Part shown: one piece after another, positions 1-8,245 of the stretch
How the letters are laid out: each line of letters opens with the position of its first letter
Position numbering within the stretch: position 1 is the first letter of the stretch
Assembly (NCBI GenBank): GCA_902582345.1
Contig: CACHRU010000006.1
Coordinates: forward strand, 1-52,113
DNA length: 52,113 nucleotides
Source: an uncultured Pelagibacteraceae bacterium
Lineage (GTDB): Bacteria > Pseudomonadota > Alphaproteobacteria > Pelagibacterales > Pelagibacteraceae
Direction: 5' to 3'
Made by a program: the position numbers and the translations under genes
The notes under the pieces: model-generated
Seen by the model: only the letters and a program-made list of their open reading frames with translations
What the model was told of the DNA's origin: nothing
The model's database searches: none

Positions 1-595
1 TAGAAATTAAACAATCATACATTGAGCGTAAAAGATGAGCTACTTTTCTTGAATTGTAACCAGTAATCCATTTTTGCTTTTTATGTTTTGTAAAATAGTC
101 ATTGGTTATTGCAATTTTAGCATCTATTAATGGTAAATCTAAACTATGTTGTAAACTATAGCTTCCATAAAAGTTTTTTGTATATTGTTTGAGAGATATA
201 TTTTTTATGTATATTTTATTTTTTTTAAGCGTTTTCTTTAACTTGTTTTTTGTTCTTGGGTCAAAATCTTTTGAAGCAAAGAAAATCTTTCCTATTTTTT
301 TTTTAATAATTATCCTCGTGCATGGTGGCGTTTTGCCAAAATGACAGCAAGGCTCCATAGTTACGTATAAACTAGCTTTTTTAAAATCTTTATTTTTGTT
401 TAATGCGTTAAACTCTGCATGAGGTCTTCCGTTGAATGATGTAACGCCTGAGGATAAAACTGTATCATCTTTTTCAACAATACACCCAACTGACGGATTG
501 CTCTTAGTGCTTCCAAGGTTGATCTTGGCTTGTTCGAAAGCAAGATAAAGTAGTCTATTATGTTTTTTATTTAGATTATTTCTTTGGCTTGGCAT
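1..595 (-). CDS. ribD: Riboflavin biosynthesis protein RibD, 5' part (runs off window start)
   Basis: Bifunctional diaminohydroxyphosphoribosylaminopyrimidine deaminase / 5-amino-6-(5-phosphoribosylamino)uracil reductase of the riboflavin pathway. Only the first 198 codons are in the window. The start ATG (593-595) begins M-P-S-Q-R-N and lies inside the last codons of nrdR, a 20-base overlap. The deaminase zinc site is clear: a NPSVGCIVE segment, then HAE in GRPHAEFNA, then PCCHFGKTPPC. The beginning of the reductase domain follows (WITGYNSRKVAHLLRS). A run of ten T at 295-304 does not disturb the frame. The order glyA-nrdR-ribD is common in alphaproteobacteria. The identification is firm; the 3' part is outside the window. 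Confidence 0.93.
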   Translation of the reverse strand, partial: MPSQRNNLNKKHNRLLYLAFEQAKINLGSTKSNPSVGCIVEKDDTVLSSGVTSFNGRPHAEFNALNKNKDFKKASLYVTMEPCCHFGKTPPCTRIIIKKKIGKIFFASKDFDPRTKNKLKKTLKKNKIYIKNISLKQYTKNFYGSYSLQHSLDLPLIDAKIAITNDYFTKHKKQKWITGYNSRKVAHLLRSMYDCLIS

Positions 596-1041
596 CCAAT
601 TTTTCAATATATTCTCCAAATTCACCTACTTCTTTAAAATTTGTATATACTGAAGCAAATCTAACGTAAGCAATTTTATCTAATTCTTTTAAGGTTTCCA
701 TTACTTTTTTTCCTATTACGCTTGATTGAATTTCGGATTGTCCCAATTCTTCGAGTTCTCTAGAAATTTTAGACACAACTTTTTCAATTGTATCTGAGTC
801 TATCGGTCTTTTTTTTTAAAGCAGTAAAAAAAGATTTTGCAAGTTTTTCTCTATCAAAAGGAGCTCGTCTTCCATTTTTTTTTATAACTGACAGTTCTCT
901 AAATTGAACTCTTTCAAAAGTTGTAAACCTTTGGCCCCCTCCACAAGTACAAACTCTTCTACGTCTTATTGCAGTTCCGTCTTCTGTTGGTCTTGAATCA
1001 ACAACGGAAGTATCTTTTTCTCTACAAAAAGGGCAAATCAT
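576..1041 (-). pseudogene. nrdR: Transcriptional repressor NrdR, interrupted by a +1 frameshift in an A9 tract
   Basis: NrdR is the zinc-ribbon/ATP-cone repressor of ribonucleotide reductase genes. The first frame (784-1041) gives the zinc ribbon (CPFC, then [20 protein letters not shown]) and the start of the ATP-cone ([19 protein letters not shown]), then ends in a non-homologous tail. The second frame resumes at once as [18 protein letters not shown] and continues through IAYVRFASVYTNF to a stop at 576. The join falls in nine A on the coding strand (T at 809-817). With eight A the product would be one normal NrdR of about 154 residues. It could be a sequencing or assembly indel, a real inactivation, or a slippage-corrected gene; the sequence alone cannot decide. 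The C-terminal codons overlap the ribD start. The second zinc pair is C-x-C rather than C-x-x-C. Confidence 0.9.
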
Positions 1042-1052
1042 GAATTTGTTAG

Positions 1053-2357
1053 TTAATTTATACTATATATAGGAAAAGAGTCACAAAGATCAATCACCTC
1101 TTTTTGAACTTCTGCCTCAATTTTTGAATTATTTTCCTTACTCTCAGATAAACCTTTAATAATTTTAGTAATTAGCTCGCCGACTATTTTAAATTCTTTT
1201 TTTGAAAACCCTCTTGTGGTTGCTGCTGGTGTTCCTAATCTTATTCCAGATGTAATCATTGGGCTTTCTGTATCAAAAGGTATACCATTTTTGTTACAAG
1301 TAATATTTGCCCTACCCAAACTTTCCTCTGCATCTTTTCCTGTAACTTTATAAGGTCTTAAGTCTACAAGCATTAAATGAGTATCTGTTCCTCCTGAAAA
1401 TATTTTAAAATTATTTTTTGTTAATGTTTCTGCCAAAACTTTTGCGTTCTCGATAACATTTTTTGTATAAGATTTAAAATCATCTCTTAATGCCTCTTCA
1501 AAACAAACAGCTTTTGCTGCTATAACATGCATCAAAGGTCCGCCTTGAAGACCTGGGAATACTCCGCTATTAAATTTCTTTATAAGCTCATCTTTATTTG
1601 TAAGAATAATTCCCCCCCTAGGACCTCTGAGAACTTTATGAGTTGTAGATGTAACCACGTCTGCATAATTTATTGGATTTGGGTAAGCTCCTCCAGCAAC
1701 CAATCCAGAAAAATGAGCCATGTCTACTAAGAAGTGCGCATTTACTAAATCTGCGATTTCACGAAATTTTTTAAAATCAATTATTCTTGAGTAAGCACTT
1801 CCTCCAGCAATTATTAACTTAGGTTTATGTTCAATAGCAAGTTTTTTTATATTATCGTAATCAATAAGACCAGTTTCCTTATCTACTTCATAATGAACTG
1901 CATTGAACCATTTGCCTGATTGTGCTGGCTTGGCACCATGAGTTAAGTGACCACCAGAATTCAAACTCATTCCTAAAGTAGTATCACCAGGTTTTAATAG
2001 CGCCAAATAAACTGCACCGTTCGCTTGAGCCCCCGAATGAGGTTGTACATTTGCATATTTTGAATTAAATAATTTCTTAGCTCTTTCAATTGCCAAATTT
2101 TCAGCAACATCAACGAATTCGCATCCTCCATAATATCTTTTTCCAGAGTAGCCTTCAGCGTATTTATTAGTCAAAACTGAACCTTGAGCTTCTAATACAG
2201 CTCTCGAGACGATATTTTCTGATGCAATTAGTTCAATATGTTTTTTCTGTCTATCAAATTCAGCATTAATTGATTTGAAAATTTCTTGGTCGGTTTTCTT
2301 TAAATCATTTTCAAAGAAACCACTTATAAACTTATTTAATTTTCTTACTGTTGACAT
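1053..2357 (-). CDS. glyA: Serine hydroxymethyltransferase
   Basis: PLP enzyme that interconverts serine and glycine and supplies 5,10-methylene-tetrahydrofolate. It has 434 residues, a normal length. Visible motifs are [10 protein letters not shown] (about residue 42), [15 protein letters not shown] (64-78), the PLP-phosphate region QPHSGAQAN (105-113), and the Schiff-base lysine K241 in [13 protein letters not shown]. It lies 11 bases before nrdR and 5 bases after rpiB, so it is probably cotranscribed with both. The chosen start gives a short N-terminal extension (about 20 residues) before the conserved core, which is usual for the family. Confidence 0.97.
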   Translation of the reverse strand: MSTVRKLNKFISGFFENDLKKTDQEIFKSINAEFDRQKKHIELIASENIVSRAVLEAQGSVLTNKYAEGYSGKRYYGGCEFVDVAENLAIERAKKLFNSKYANVQPHSGAQANGAVYLALLKPGDTTLGMSLNSGGHLTHGAKPAQSGKWFNAVHYEVDKETGLIDYDNIKKLAIEHKPKLIIAGGSAYSRIIDFKKFREIADLVNAHFLVDMAHFSGLVAGGAYPNPINYADVVTSTTHKVLRGPRGGIILTNKDELIKKFNSGVFPGLQGGPLMHVIAAKAVCFEEALRDDFKSYTKNVIENAKVLAETLTKNNFKIFSGGTDTHLMLVDLRPYKVTGKDAEESLGRANITCNKNGIPFDTESPMITSGIRLGTPAATTRGFSKKEFKIVGELITKIIKGLSESKENNSKIEAEVQKEVIDLCDSFPIYSIN

Positions 2358-2362
2358 AATCC

Positions 2363-2800
2363 TTATATTTTTTTTACCCTTCTATTGTGTCTACCACCTT
2401 CAAATTTAGTTCTCAAAAAAACAGACAATATTTTGTTTACTAACTTTTTTCTAGTAAGTCTAGATCCAATACACAACACATTAGCATTATTATGCTGACG
2501 ACACAAACGTGTTGATTTGATATTATAGCAAACAGCAGCTCTAATTCCCTTTATTTTATTTGCTGATATTGACATGCCAGTACCAGAGCCACAAACAAGT
2601 ATTCCTACATCGCTTTTTTTCGACTTTACTCTATTACCCACCTTCTTAGCAAAATCTGGATAATCAACAGAATTATCGTTTCTAGGACCTAAATCTATTA
2701 TTTGAATTTTTTTGCTAATCAAATAGTTTTTTATATTTTCTTTAAGTGAGAATCCCGCGTGATCTGATGAAATACAGATGTTTTTAAAGAGATATTTCAA
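2363..2800 (-). CDS. rpiB: Ribose-5-phosphate isomerase B
   Basis: Interconverts ribose 5-phosphate and ribulose 5-phosphate in the non-oxidative pentose phosphate pathway. The protein is 145 residues, typical for the RpiB/LacAB fold. It opens with [12 protein letters not shown] (residues 10-21). The active-site cysteine C70 sits in [14 protein letters not shown]. The [15 protein letters not shown] segment matches the conserved substrate-binding strand. It is placed between the upstream oxygenase-like gene (1-base gap) and glyA (5-base gap), as in many alphaproteobacteria where rpiB precedes glyA. Confidence 0.95.
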   Translation of the reverse strand: MKYLFKNICISSDHAGFSLKENIKNYLISKKIQIIDLGPRNDNSVDYPDFAKKVGNRVKSKKSDVGILVCGSGTGMSISANKIKGIRAAVCYNIKSTRLCRQHNNANVLCIGSRLTRKKLVNKILSVFLRTKFEGGRHNRRVKKI

Positions 2801-2801
2801 A

Positions 2802-3398
2802 TTAATTAAATCTATCTTCTAGTAAGCAAGCAACAATGTGAATTCTATTTTGTTCACCACCATTAAAAAAATTATGGTATTTTGTATTATTTGTAATCCA
2901 GACTTTTCCGTCAGCTGGTAGATGTTTAGCTACATCTTCAATAACCATTTTACATCCAGGATTTGTTATAATTGGAATATGCAATCTTGGCTCGGGATCT
3001 TTATGCCAGCTTAAAGTTGATCTTGGTTCTTTTAATAATATTCTTACCCTTCCTAATTTAAATTTTGATCTTAAAACTTTGTAAACTTCCTCAAAATAAG
3101 TATTTCTAAATTCCTTAGTTAATTCTGTATATTTGGACTCATCTATTGCTTTGTCCCTTGCAACTTCTTTCCCTGACTCATCAGGTTTTGTCCAATATAT
3201 ACCTCTAACATTGTGTCCTTGTATTGAACTTTCGTCACCCGGGATCCTATTCATTGGTATAGCTGCAAAATTGGTTATACCTAAGGTTTGATATTTTGAT
3301 TTTTTTAAAACATTCTCAAGATCTTTCCTCAATTTACTTATATCAAAATTAAGATTCGGTACTTGATAAAAATCTGATGATATTGATGAATTTGACAT
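2802..3398 (-). CDS. Aspartyl/asparaginyl beta-hydroxylase-like 2-oxoglutarate oxygenase
   Basis: Probable soluble Fe(II)/2-oxoglutarate-dependent oxygenase of the aspartyl/asparaginyl hydroxylase-like cupin family, 198 residues. Candidate iron ligands are H132 and D134 in LSWHKDPEPRLHIPI and H175 in TKYHNFFNGG; R185 in QNRIHIVACL is a candidate 2-oxoglutarate anchor. There is no signal peptide or membrane segment. The first 100 residues are not recognised. The substrate is unknown; family members hydroxylate Asp/Asn or His side chains, or free amino acids. It leads the rpiB-glyA-nrdR-ribD run and is divergent from hemB. Family membership is well supported, the specific function is not. Confidence 0.7.
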   Translation of the reverse strand: MSNSSISSDFYQVPNLNFDISKLRKDLENVLKKSKYQTLGITNFAAIPMNRIPGDESSIQGHNVRGIYWTKPDESGKEVARDKAIDESKYTELTKEFRNTYFEEVYKVLRSKFKLGRVRILLKEPRSTLSWHKDPEPRLHIPIITNPGCKMVIEDVAKHLPADGKVWITNNTKYHNFFNGGEQNRIHIVACLLEDRFN

Positions 3399-3429
3399 AT
3401 ATAATAATTAAATTACTTTTCTTATAAGT

Positions 3430-3465
3430 TATAATATTATATTTGTCGCATTAAAAATATAGCAA
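3430..3465. promoter_or_regulatory. Putative divergent promoters between the oxygenase gene and hemB
   Basis: The 77-base gap between divergent genes holds a minus-strand sigma70-like promoter: TTGCTA (3460-3465), an 18-base spacer, and TATAAT (3436-3441), about 38 bases before the oxygenase start. A plus-strand TATAAT lies at 3430-3435, about 40 bases before hemB, but without a good -35. In DNA this AT-rich such matches arise easily by chance, so this is tentative. Confidence 0.35.
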
Positions 3466-3475
3466 ATTTGAAAAA

Positions 3476-4477
3476 ATGATGAGAATAATTGGAAAATATC
3501 CAGATATTAGATTGAGAAGAGTTCGCAACTCAGATTGGGTTAGACGACTCGTATCAGAAAACAACCTTTCCGCTAACGATTTAATTTTACCTATCTTTGT
3601 TACAGAAGGAAAAAACAAGATACAAAAAATAAAAAGTATGGAAGGTGTTTATAGGTATAGTGTCGATAAATTAGATCAAATAGTAAATCAAGCGGTTAAA
3701 TTTAAAATACCAATGATAGCTATTTTTCCACACACGGATAACAAAAAAAAAGATTCTAAAGGTACTGAAGCATTAAATGAAAATAATTTAGTTTGTAAGT
3801 CAATTATAAAAATTAAAAACAAATTTAAGAATATAGGTGTTATGTGCGATGTAGCTTTAGATCCTTATACTTCTCACGGTCATGACGGTATAATTAAAAA
3901 AAAACAAATTCTCAACGATGAAACAATAGAAATTTTAGAAAAACAGTCAGTTCTTCAAGCACAAATGGGATGTGATGTTATTGCACCTTCAGACATGATG
4001 GATGGGAGAGTGGGTCGTATAAGAAAAATATTAGACAAAAATAATTTTCAGAACGTTAAAATATTGTCATATGCTGTTAAGTATGCCTCAAACTTTTATG
4101 GCCCGTTCAGAGATGCTGTAGGCTCAAGAACAAATCTAAAAACCAATAAAAAATCCTATCAAATGGATTATAGAAATTCTAATGAAATTTTTAGAGAAGT
4201 TGCTTTGGATATTAAGGAAGGTGCAGATTTCGTAATGGTAAAGCCTGGATTACCTTATCTAGATATTATCTCAAAAATTAAGGATAGTTTCAAAATACCT
4301 GTTTTTTCTTATCAAGTATCTGGTGAATATTCACTTATAAAAACAGGTATTAAGAACAAGTTAATAAATGATGAAGCTATTCTGGAGTCTTTGATTTCTT
4401 TAAAAAGATCTGGATCTTCAGCTATTGTTACTTATTTTGCACTAGATGTACTTAAAAAAATAAAAAACTTTAGTTAA
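3476..4477 (+). CDS. hemB: Delta-aminolevulinic acid dehydratase (porphobilinogen synthase)
   Basis: Condenses two 5-aminolevulinate molecules to porphobilinogen in heme biosynthesis. It has 333 residues, normal for HemB. The two Schiff-base lysines are visible: K202 in LSYAVKYASNFYGPFRDAVGS and K256 in VMVKPGLPYLDI. The CDVALDPYTSHGHDG segment (124-138) lacks the extra cysteines of zinc-dependent forms, suggesting the Mg-type metal site common in alphaproteobacteria. The start is a double ATG; either could be used. Its 3' end overlaps recO by 8 bases in a convergent arrangement. Confidence 0.97.
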   Translation: MMRIIGKYPDIRLRRVRNSDWVRRLVSENNLSANDLILPIFVTEGKNKIQKIKSMEGVYRYSVDKLDQIVNQAVKFKIPMIAIFPHTDNKKKDSKGTEALNENNLVCKSIIKIKNKFKNIGVMCDVALDPYTSHGHDGIIKKKQILNDETIEILEKQSVLQAQMGCDVIAPSDMMDGRVGRIRKILDKNNFQNVKILSYAVKYASNFYGPFRDAVGSRTNLKTNKKSYQMDYRNSNEIFREVALDIKEGADFVMVKPGLPYLDIISKIKDSFKIPVFSYQVSGEYSLIKTGIKNKLINDEAILESLISLKRSGSSAIVTYFALDVLKKIKNFS

Positions 4478-5147
4478 AATATTTTTCTAATAAAATTCTT
4501 GATTGGGGAAAATAAATATTATTAGGAATAAAAAACTTATTTAATAAAATACTTCTTGTAAATATTAGAGAATTTTTAATCATATCGTTATTTATTTTTA
4601 TTGGTAGTTCATTTTTGAGAATATAAGGAGGAACGCTATATCTAACACCATCAATATCAAATATTGTCAAATCATGATCTTTAATCTTTTTTAATTTCAT
4701 ATCAGACTCAAATCCATAACCCAGTTCCCTGATAATTTTTAACTCCCAGAAAATATAAAGAAAAATCCAATTATCGTTATTAAAGCTTTTAAGTAATTCA
4801 GATAATGAAACATAAATCTTCTTATGTACTTGAGCTTCTGGTAATAGAGAGGTTAAAATTGACCCTATTGATAAAAGTGCTGCTGTTCTTTTTTTGTCAT
4901 TAAAGTATTTGGGTGAAATTGGTTCGATTAACTCTGTTTGAAAATATCCAATTCTATTTATATTTTTTGTCGAGTAACTTAAAAAGAGTTTATTAATTAT
5001 TTGCAGGTAATTTTTTTTTTTTCTAGATAATCCACCATAAACTATACCTGAAATCTTTCCATATTTAAGAGTAAAAACATTTATCAAATTCTCATTTTCT
5101 CTAAATTTTTTTTTACTTAATAAATAACCTTCGTCTTCCCAATTCAT
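4470..5147 (-). CDS. recO: DNA repair protein RecO
   Basis: RecO works with RecR to load RecA onto SSB-coated single-stranded DNA in the RecF pathway. It has 225 residues. The N-terminal OB-fold is recognisable from MNWEDEGYLLSKKKFREN and VFTLKYGKISGIVYGGLSRK. The helical C-terminal half is diverged, and no zinc-binding cysteine set is apparent. A run of twelve T at 5011-5022 keeps the frame. It is the last gene of the dapA-to-recO run, 1 base after rnc. The usual alphaproteobacterial order has era between rnc and recO, and era is absent here. Confidence 0.88.
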   Translation of the reverse strand: MNWEDEGYLLSKKKFRENENLINVFTLKYGKISGIVYGGLSRKKKNYLQIINKLFLSYSTKNINRIGYFQTELIEPISPKYFNDKKRTAALLSIGSILTSLLPEAQVHKKIYVSLSELLKSFNNDNWIFLYIFWELKIIRELGYGFESDMKLKKIKDHDLTIFDIDGVRYSVPPYILKNELPIKINNDMIKNSLIFTRSILLNKFFIPNNIYFPQSRILLEKYFN

Positions 5148-5148
5148 T

Positions 5149-5817
5149 TTAAATTTTAAGTTCTTTTAGAAGTTTTTTTGCAGCATTTTGTTGGCCATCT
5201 TTTTTGGAGCTGCCAATAGCTGAATAGGTTTTTGAGTTAGGTATTGAAACTTCAACTTTAAAAATAGGGTTGTGTTGGGGTCCTGACTCTCTAATAATTT
5301 TATACTTTGGTAGTAATTTATACTTCTTTAAACTAAATTCTTGAAGTTTTGTTTTTGCATCAATTTGCGTATTTTCTGCAAGTTGAATTTTATCATGCCA
5401 GTATCTTAAAATAAATTTTTCAACAATATCTATTCCTTTATCCAAATAAATTGCTCCTATTAAAGCTTCTAATGCATCACTTGTAATTTTCTCATCCGAA
5501 CGTTTCAATTTTTTATATGACTGACCAAATGTCATAAATTTTTGAATGTCTATTTTTTTTGCAACATCCGCACAAGTTTTTTTATTGACTAATGAGGCAA
5601 GTTTTTTATCAATAGCACCCTCAGTTTCTTTTGAATAGATTTTAAGTAAAGTTTTTGCAAGAACTAAACCTAGGACTCTATCTCCTAAGAATTCCAGTTT
5701 CTCATTATTTTTATTTTTGTTACAACTTTTATGAATTAAACTTTCTTTTAGTGTGTTTTCATTATCAAACTTTATTCTTATAATATTTTGTAGCTCTGAT
5801 ATTTTTTTTTCAATCAT
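5149..5817 (-). CDS. rnc: Ribonuclease III
   Basis: Double-strand-specific endoribonuclease that processes rRNA and mRNA precursors. It has 222 residues, a standard length. The signature NEKLEFLGDRVLGLVLA gives catalytic E42 and D46; the second pair, D114 and E117, is in SDALEALIGAIYLD. The dsRNA-binding domain is C-terminal (about 155-220; ends SSKKDGQQNAAKKLLKEL). The start overlaps the lepB stop by 4 bases, implying translational coupling. Confidence 0.96.
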   Translation of the reverse strand: MIEKKISELQNIIRIKFDNENTLKESLIHKSCNKNKNNEKLEFLGDRVLGLVLAKTLLKIYSKETEGAIDKKLASLVNKKTCADVAKKIDIQKFMTFGQSYKKLKRSDEKITSDALEALIGAIYLDKGIDIVEKFILRYWHDKIQLAENTQIDAKTKLQEFSLKKYKLLPKYKIIRESGPQHNPIFKVEVSIPNSKTYSAIGSSKKDGQQNAAKKLLKELKI

Positions 5818-6551
5818 AACTTTTTTAAAAAACGGTTAGTCCTAAGGGATTCATTTAAATTCCAAAACTTGAGAATTCTACTTTTATTAGTATCATTAGA
5901 AAAAAAAACAATTGAAGCTTTTCCAACTAAATTAATCTTATTTACATAACCAACGCTACTTAAAAATCTACTATCTTTTGAACAATCTCTATTATCACCC
6001 ATCAAAAAAAAACTCTCTGGTGGAACTTTATATATATCGGAATTTTTTAAAGTACCTATTTTAGAATAGACAGCAGTATATTGTACTCCATTAGGTAAAG
6101 TTTCAGTGAAATTTACAGTATCGAAATTTTGAGAACCACACATGACTTGAATTTGTTTATCCGTTTTTTGTCTAAGAATTTTTTTGTTATTGAGTAAAAT
6201 CTCACCGTCTTTAAATTGAATAGTATCCCCAGGAAGTCCTATTAGCCTCTTGATATAATCAGTTCTATTATCTGATGGTGTTTTAAACACTACTAGGTCA
6301 CCTCTCTCAGGTGGTTTTGAAAAAATTCGTTGATTGAAAATATTTGGACTAAAAGGAAATGAATGTTTGCTGTAGCCATAAGAAAATTTTGAGACAAAAA
6401 TTCTATCTCCAACTAACAAAGTAGGCTCCATAGATGATGATGGTATGTAAAATGGTTGATATAAGATACTCCTGATGGCCACAGCGATTAATAAAGCGTA
6501 AAAAATTGTTTTAATATTATCTATTAAAATGATTAAAAATCTATTTTTCAT
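5814..6551 (-). CDS. lepB: Signal peptidase I
   Basis: Inner-membrane serine protease that removes signal peptides from Sec/Tat exported proteins. It has 245 residues with one clear N-terminal membrane segment (about 5-28). The catalytic nucleophile is S40 in IPSSSMEPTLLVGDR, and the general base is K101 in DYIKRLIGLPGDT. The family box MGDNRDCSKDSR is present near residue 185. It overlaps acpS by 11 bases and rnc by 4. The gene order lepB-rnc is conserved in alphaproteobacteria. Confidence 0.96.
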   Translation of the reverse strand: MKNRFLIILIDNIKTIFYALLIAVAIRSILYQPFYIPSSSMEPTLLVGDRIFVSKFSYGYSKHSFPFSPNIFNQRIFSKPPERGDLVVFKTPSDNRTDYIKRLIGLPGDTIQFKDGEILLNNKKILRQKTDKQIQVMCGSQNFDTVNFTETLPNGVQYTAVYSKIGTLKNSDIYKVPPESFFLMGDNRDCSKDSRFLSSVGYVNKINLVGKASIVFFSNDTNKSRILKFWNLNESLRTNRFLKKL

Positions 6552-6936
6552 AAAGTGCTAAGACTATTGCGATTGCTATTGGTTTATCATCAGAAAGAGA
6601 GATTGAAAATTTATATTTTTTGTTTTTGAATAATTTGTTCACAATTTTTAATGTTTTTCCAACTAATTTAAGCTTTGGCTTTCCAGATTTGTCATTGGTA
6701 ACAATTATTTCTTTAAAACTAATTCCATCTGAAATTCCTGTACCGAGTGATTTAGAAAATGCCTCTTTTGCTGCAAACCTTTTAGAATAACATAGGTATT
6801 TGGTCTTTATTTTTTTTTCGCAATATTTTATCTCAGCGGGACTAAAAACTCTCTTCTTTATATTATTATTTCGAATGATTTTATTTTTTAATCTTAAAAT
6901 ATTAATTATATCAATACCTATACCGTATACTTTCAT
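6541..6936 (-). CDS. acpS: Holo-[acyl-carrier-protein] synthase
   Basis: Transfers 4'-phosphopantetheine from CoA to acyl carrier protein for fatty-acid synthesis. It has 131 residues. The magnesium-binding aspartate is in GIGIDIINI (residues 5-13) and the second motif is KRFAAKEAFSKSLGTG. A short Lys-rich middle is typical of this AT-rich genome. It overlaps pdxJ by 4 bases and lepB by 11, so translation is probably coupled. Confidence 0.94.
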   Translation of the reverse strand: MKVYGIGIDIINILRLKNKIIRNNNIKKRVFSPAEIKYCEKKIKTKYLCYSKRFAAKEAFSKSLGTGISDGISFKEIIVTNDKSGKPKLKLVGKTLKIVNKLFKNKKYKFSISLSDDKPIAIAIVLALYEK

Positions 6937-7667
6937 TTTTTATTTATAATTTTTATAAATCTTTTAATTATTTTCGGAAAACCACCAAAAATTGACTCAC
7001 CCACAATAAAATGACCGATATTAAATTCTTCGATATTTTTAATTTTAGTTAAAATTTTTGTTGATTTAAAATTTAACCCATGACCAGCATGAACCTCTAA
7101 TTTTAATTCATTTGCATAGACTGCTGCTTTTTTAATTTTTTCGTAATCTTTTTTATAGTTTTTATTTTTATTAAAATTGTTACAAAATTTTCCAGTGTGT
7201 AACTCTACACAGTCCGCACCTAAATCTTTGGCTTTTGAAATATCTTTTTTAATTGGTTCGATAAAAAGACTTACTCTTGTGCCATTTTTTTTTAGATTCT
7301 TTATAATTTTGGATAAAAATTTTGGATTAAATGAAAGATTTAATCCTCCCTCAGTTGTTATTTCTGCTCTTTTTTCTGGAACAATACAAACAAAAGAGGG
7401 TTTAAACTTTAGAGAAATCTTTAACATTTCTTTTGTTGCTGCCATCTCTAAATTTAAGGGAATTTTTAATCTTTTTTTAATTTCTTTTAAATCATTATCT
7501 TTTATATGTCTTCTATCCTCTCTTAAATGAATCGTTATTGAGTCGGCCCCACATTTTTCAGCTAATAATGCTGCACGTAGCGGACTAGGATACATTTCTC
7601 CTCTTGCATTTCTTACAGTCGCAACATGGTCGATGTTGACTCCTAGTCTCTTTTTTTTATACATCAA
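6933..7667 (-). CDS. pdxJ: Pyridoxine 5'-phosphate synthase
   Basis: Last step of the DXP-dependent vitamin B6 pathway: condenses 3-amino-2-oxopropyl phosphate with deoxyxylulose 5-phosphate. It has 244 residues in a TIM barrel. Signature segments are LGVNIDHVATVRNARG (near the N-terminus), ADSITIHLREDRRHI, PLNLEMAA, VSLFIEP, ADCVELHTG and VHAGHGLNF. A second Met precedes the conserved start and either could initiate. It overlaps pyrE and acpS by 4 bases each. Confidence 0.96.
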   Translation of the reverse strand: MMYKKKRLGVNIDHVATVRNARGEMYPSPLRAALLAEKCGADSITIHLREDRRHIKDNDLKEIKKRLKIPLNLEMAATKEMLKISLKFKPSFVCIVPEKRAEITTEGGLNLSFNPKFLSKIIKNLKKNGTRVSLFIEPIKKDISKAKDLGADCVELHTGKFCNNFNKNKNYKKDYEKIKKAAVYANELKLEVHAGHGLNFKSTKILTKIKNIEEFNIGHFIVGESIFGGFPKIIKRFIKIINKK

Positions 7668-8245
7668 AGGTTTCTACTTCCTGGTTTAATTGCTTTAATA
7701 GATTTTAGATCATCAGGAATATCATTTTCATTAAACGTTGGAATGTTTAGTTGAATTTGAGAAACAATTTTCTCTTTTATCTCTGACTTTTTGTTAGCTC
7801 TATCAATTATGCAGGCAAAACCAATTAAATTAGCATCTGCTTTCTTAACTAATTTACTACATTCAATCGATGATTTACCTGTTGTTATTACGTCTTCAAC
7901 TATTAATATATTTGAGTTTTTTTTAAGAGAAAAATTTCTTCTCAATTCAAATACTCCTTTAACTCTTTCAGCAAAAATAGTTTCTAAATTTAATATTCGT
8001 CCAATTTCATATCCTATAATTATTCCTCCCATAGCTGGAGATAAAATTAAATCAATATTTGTAAACTCTTTTTTAATTTTTTCCGCCAGTGACTCGCATA
8101 TCATTTTCGCTTTTTCGGGCTTACTTAGTAATTGGGCACATTGAATATATTTTGGACTGTGCAATCCTGAAGAGAGAATAAAATGGCCTTCAATGAGAGC
8201 ATTAGTCTCTTTTAAAATTTTTAAGGATTCTTTGTAAGAGAGCAT
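7664..8245 (-). CDS. pyrE: Orotate phosphoribosyltransferase
   Basis: Adds ribose 5-phosphate from PRPP to orotate to form OMP in pyrimidine biosynthesis. It has 193 residues. The start region ALIEGHFILSSGLHSPKYI and the PRPP-binding signature ILIVEDVITTGKSSIE are diagnostic. The start overlaps the end of spoT by 44 bases. No internal Met is available before the conserved GHFILSSGLHS region, so the long overlap seems genuine. pyrB and a dihydroorotase-like gene of the same pathway lie about 18 kb away. Confidence 0.95.
   Translation of the reverse strand: MLSYKESLKILKETNALIEGHFILSSGLHSPKYIQCAQLLSKPEKAKMICESLAEKIKKEFTNIDLILSPAMGGIIIGYEIGRILNLETIFAERVKGVFELRRNFSLKKNSNILIVEDVITTGKSSIECSKLVKKADANLIGFACIIDRANKKSEIKEKIVSQIQLNIPTFNENDIPDDLKSIKAIKPGSRNL

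Noticed and set aside
784-1041. Two separate small genes at 576-776 and 784-1041
   Set aside because: They are consecutive halves of one NrdR, in frames differing by one base at an A9 tract.
7177-8144. Two 117-codon plus-strand open frames opposite pdxJ and pyrE
   Set aside because: Both are antisense shadows of well-identified enzymes and show no recognisable domain.
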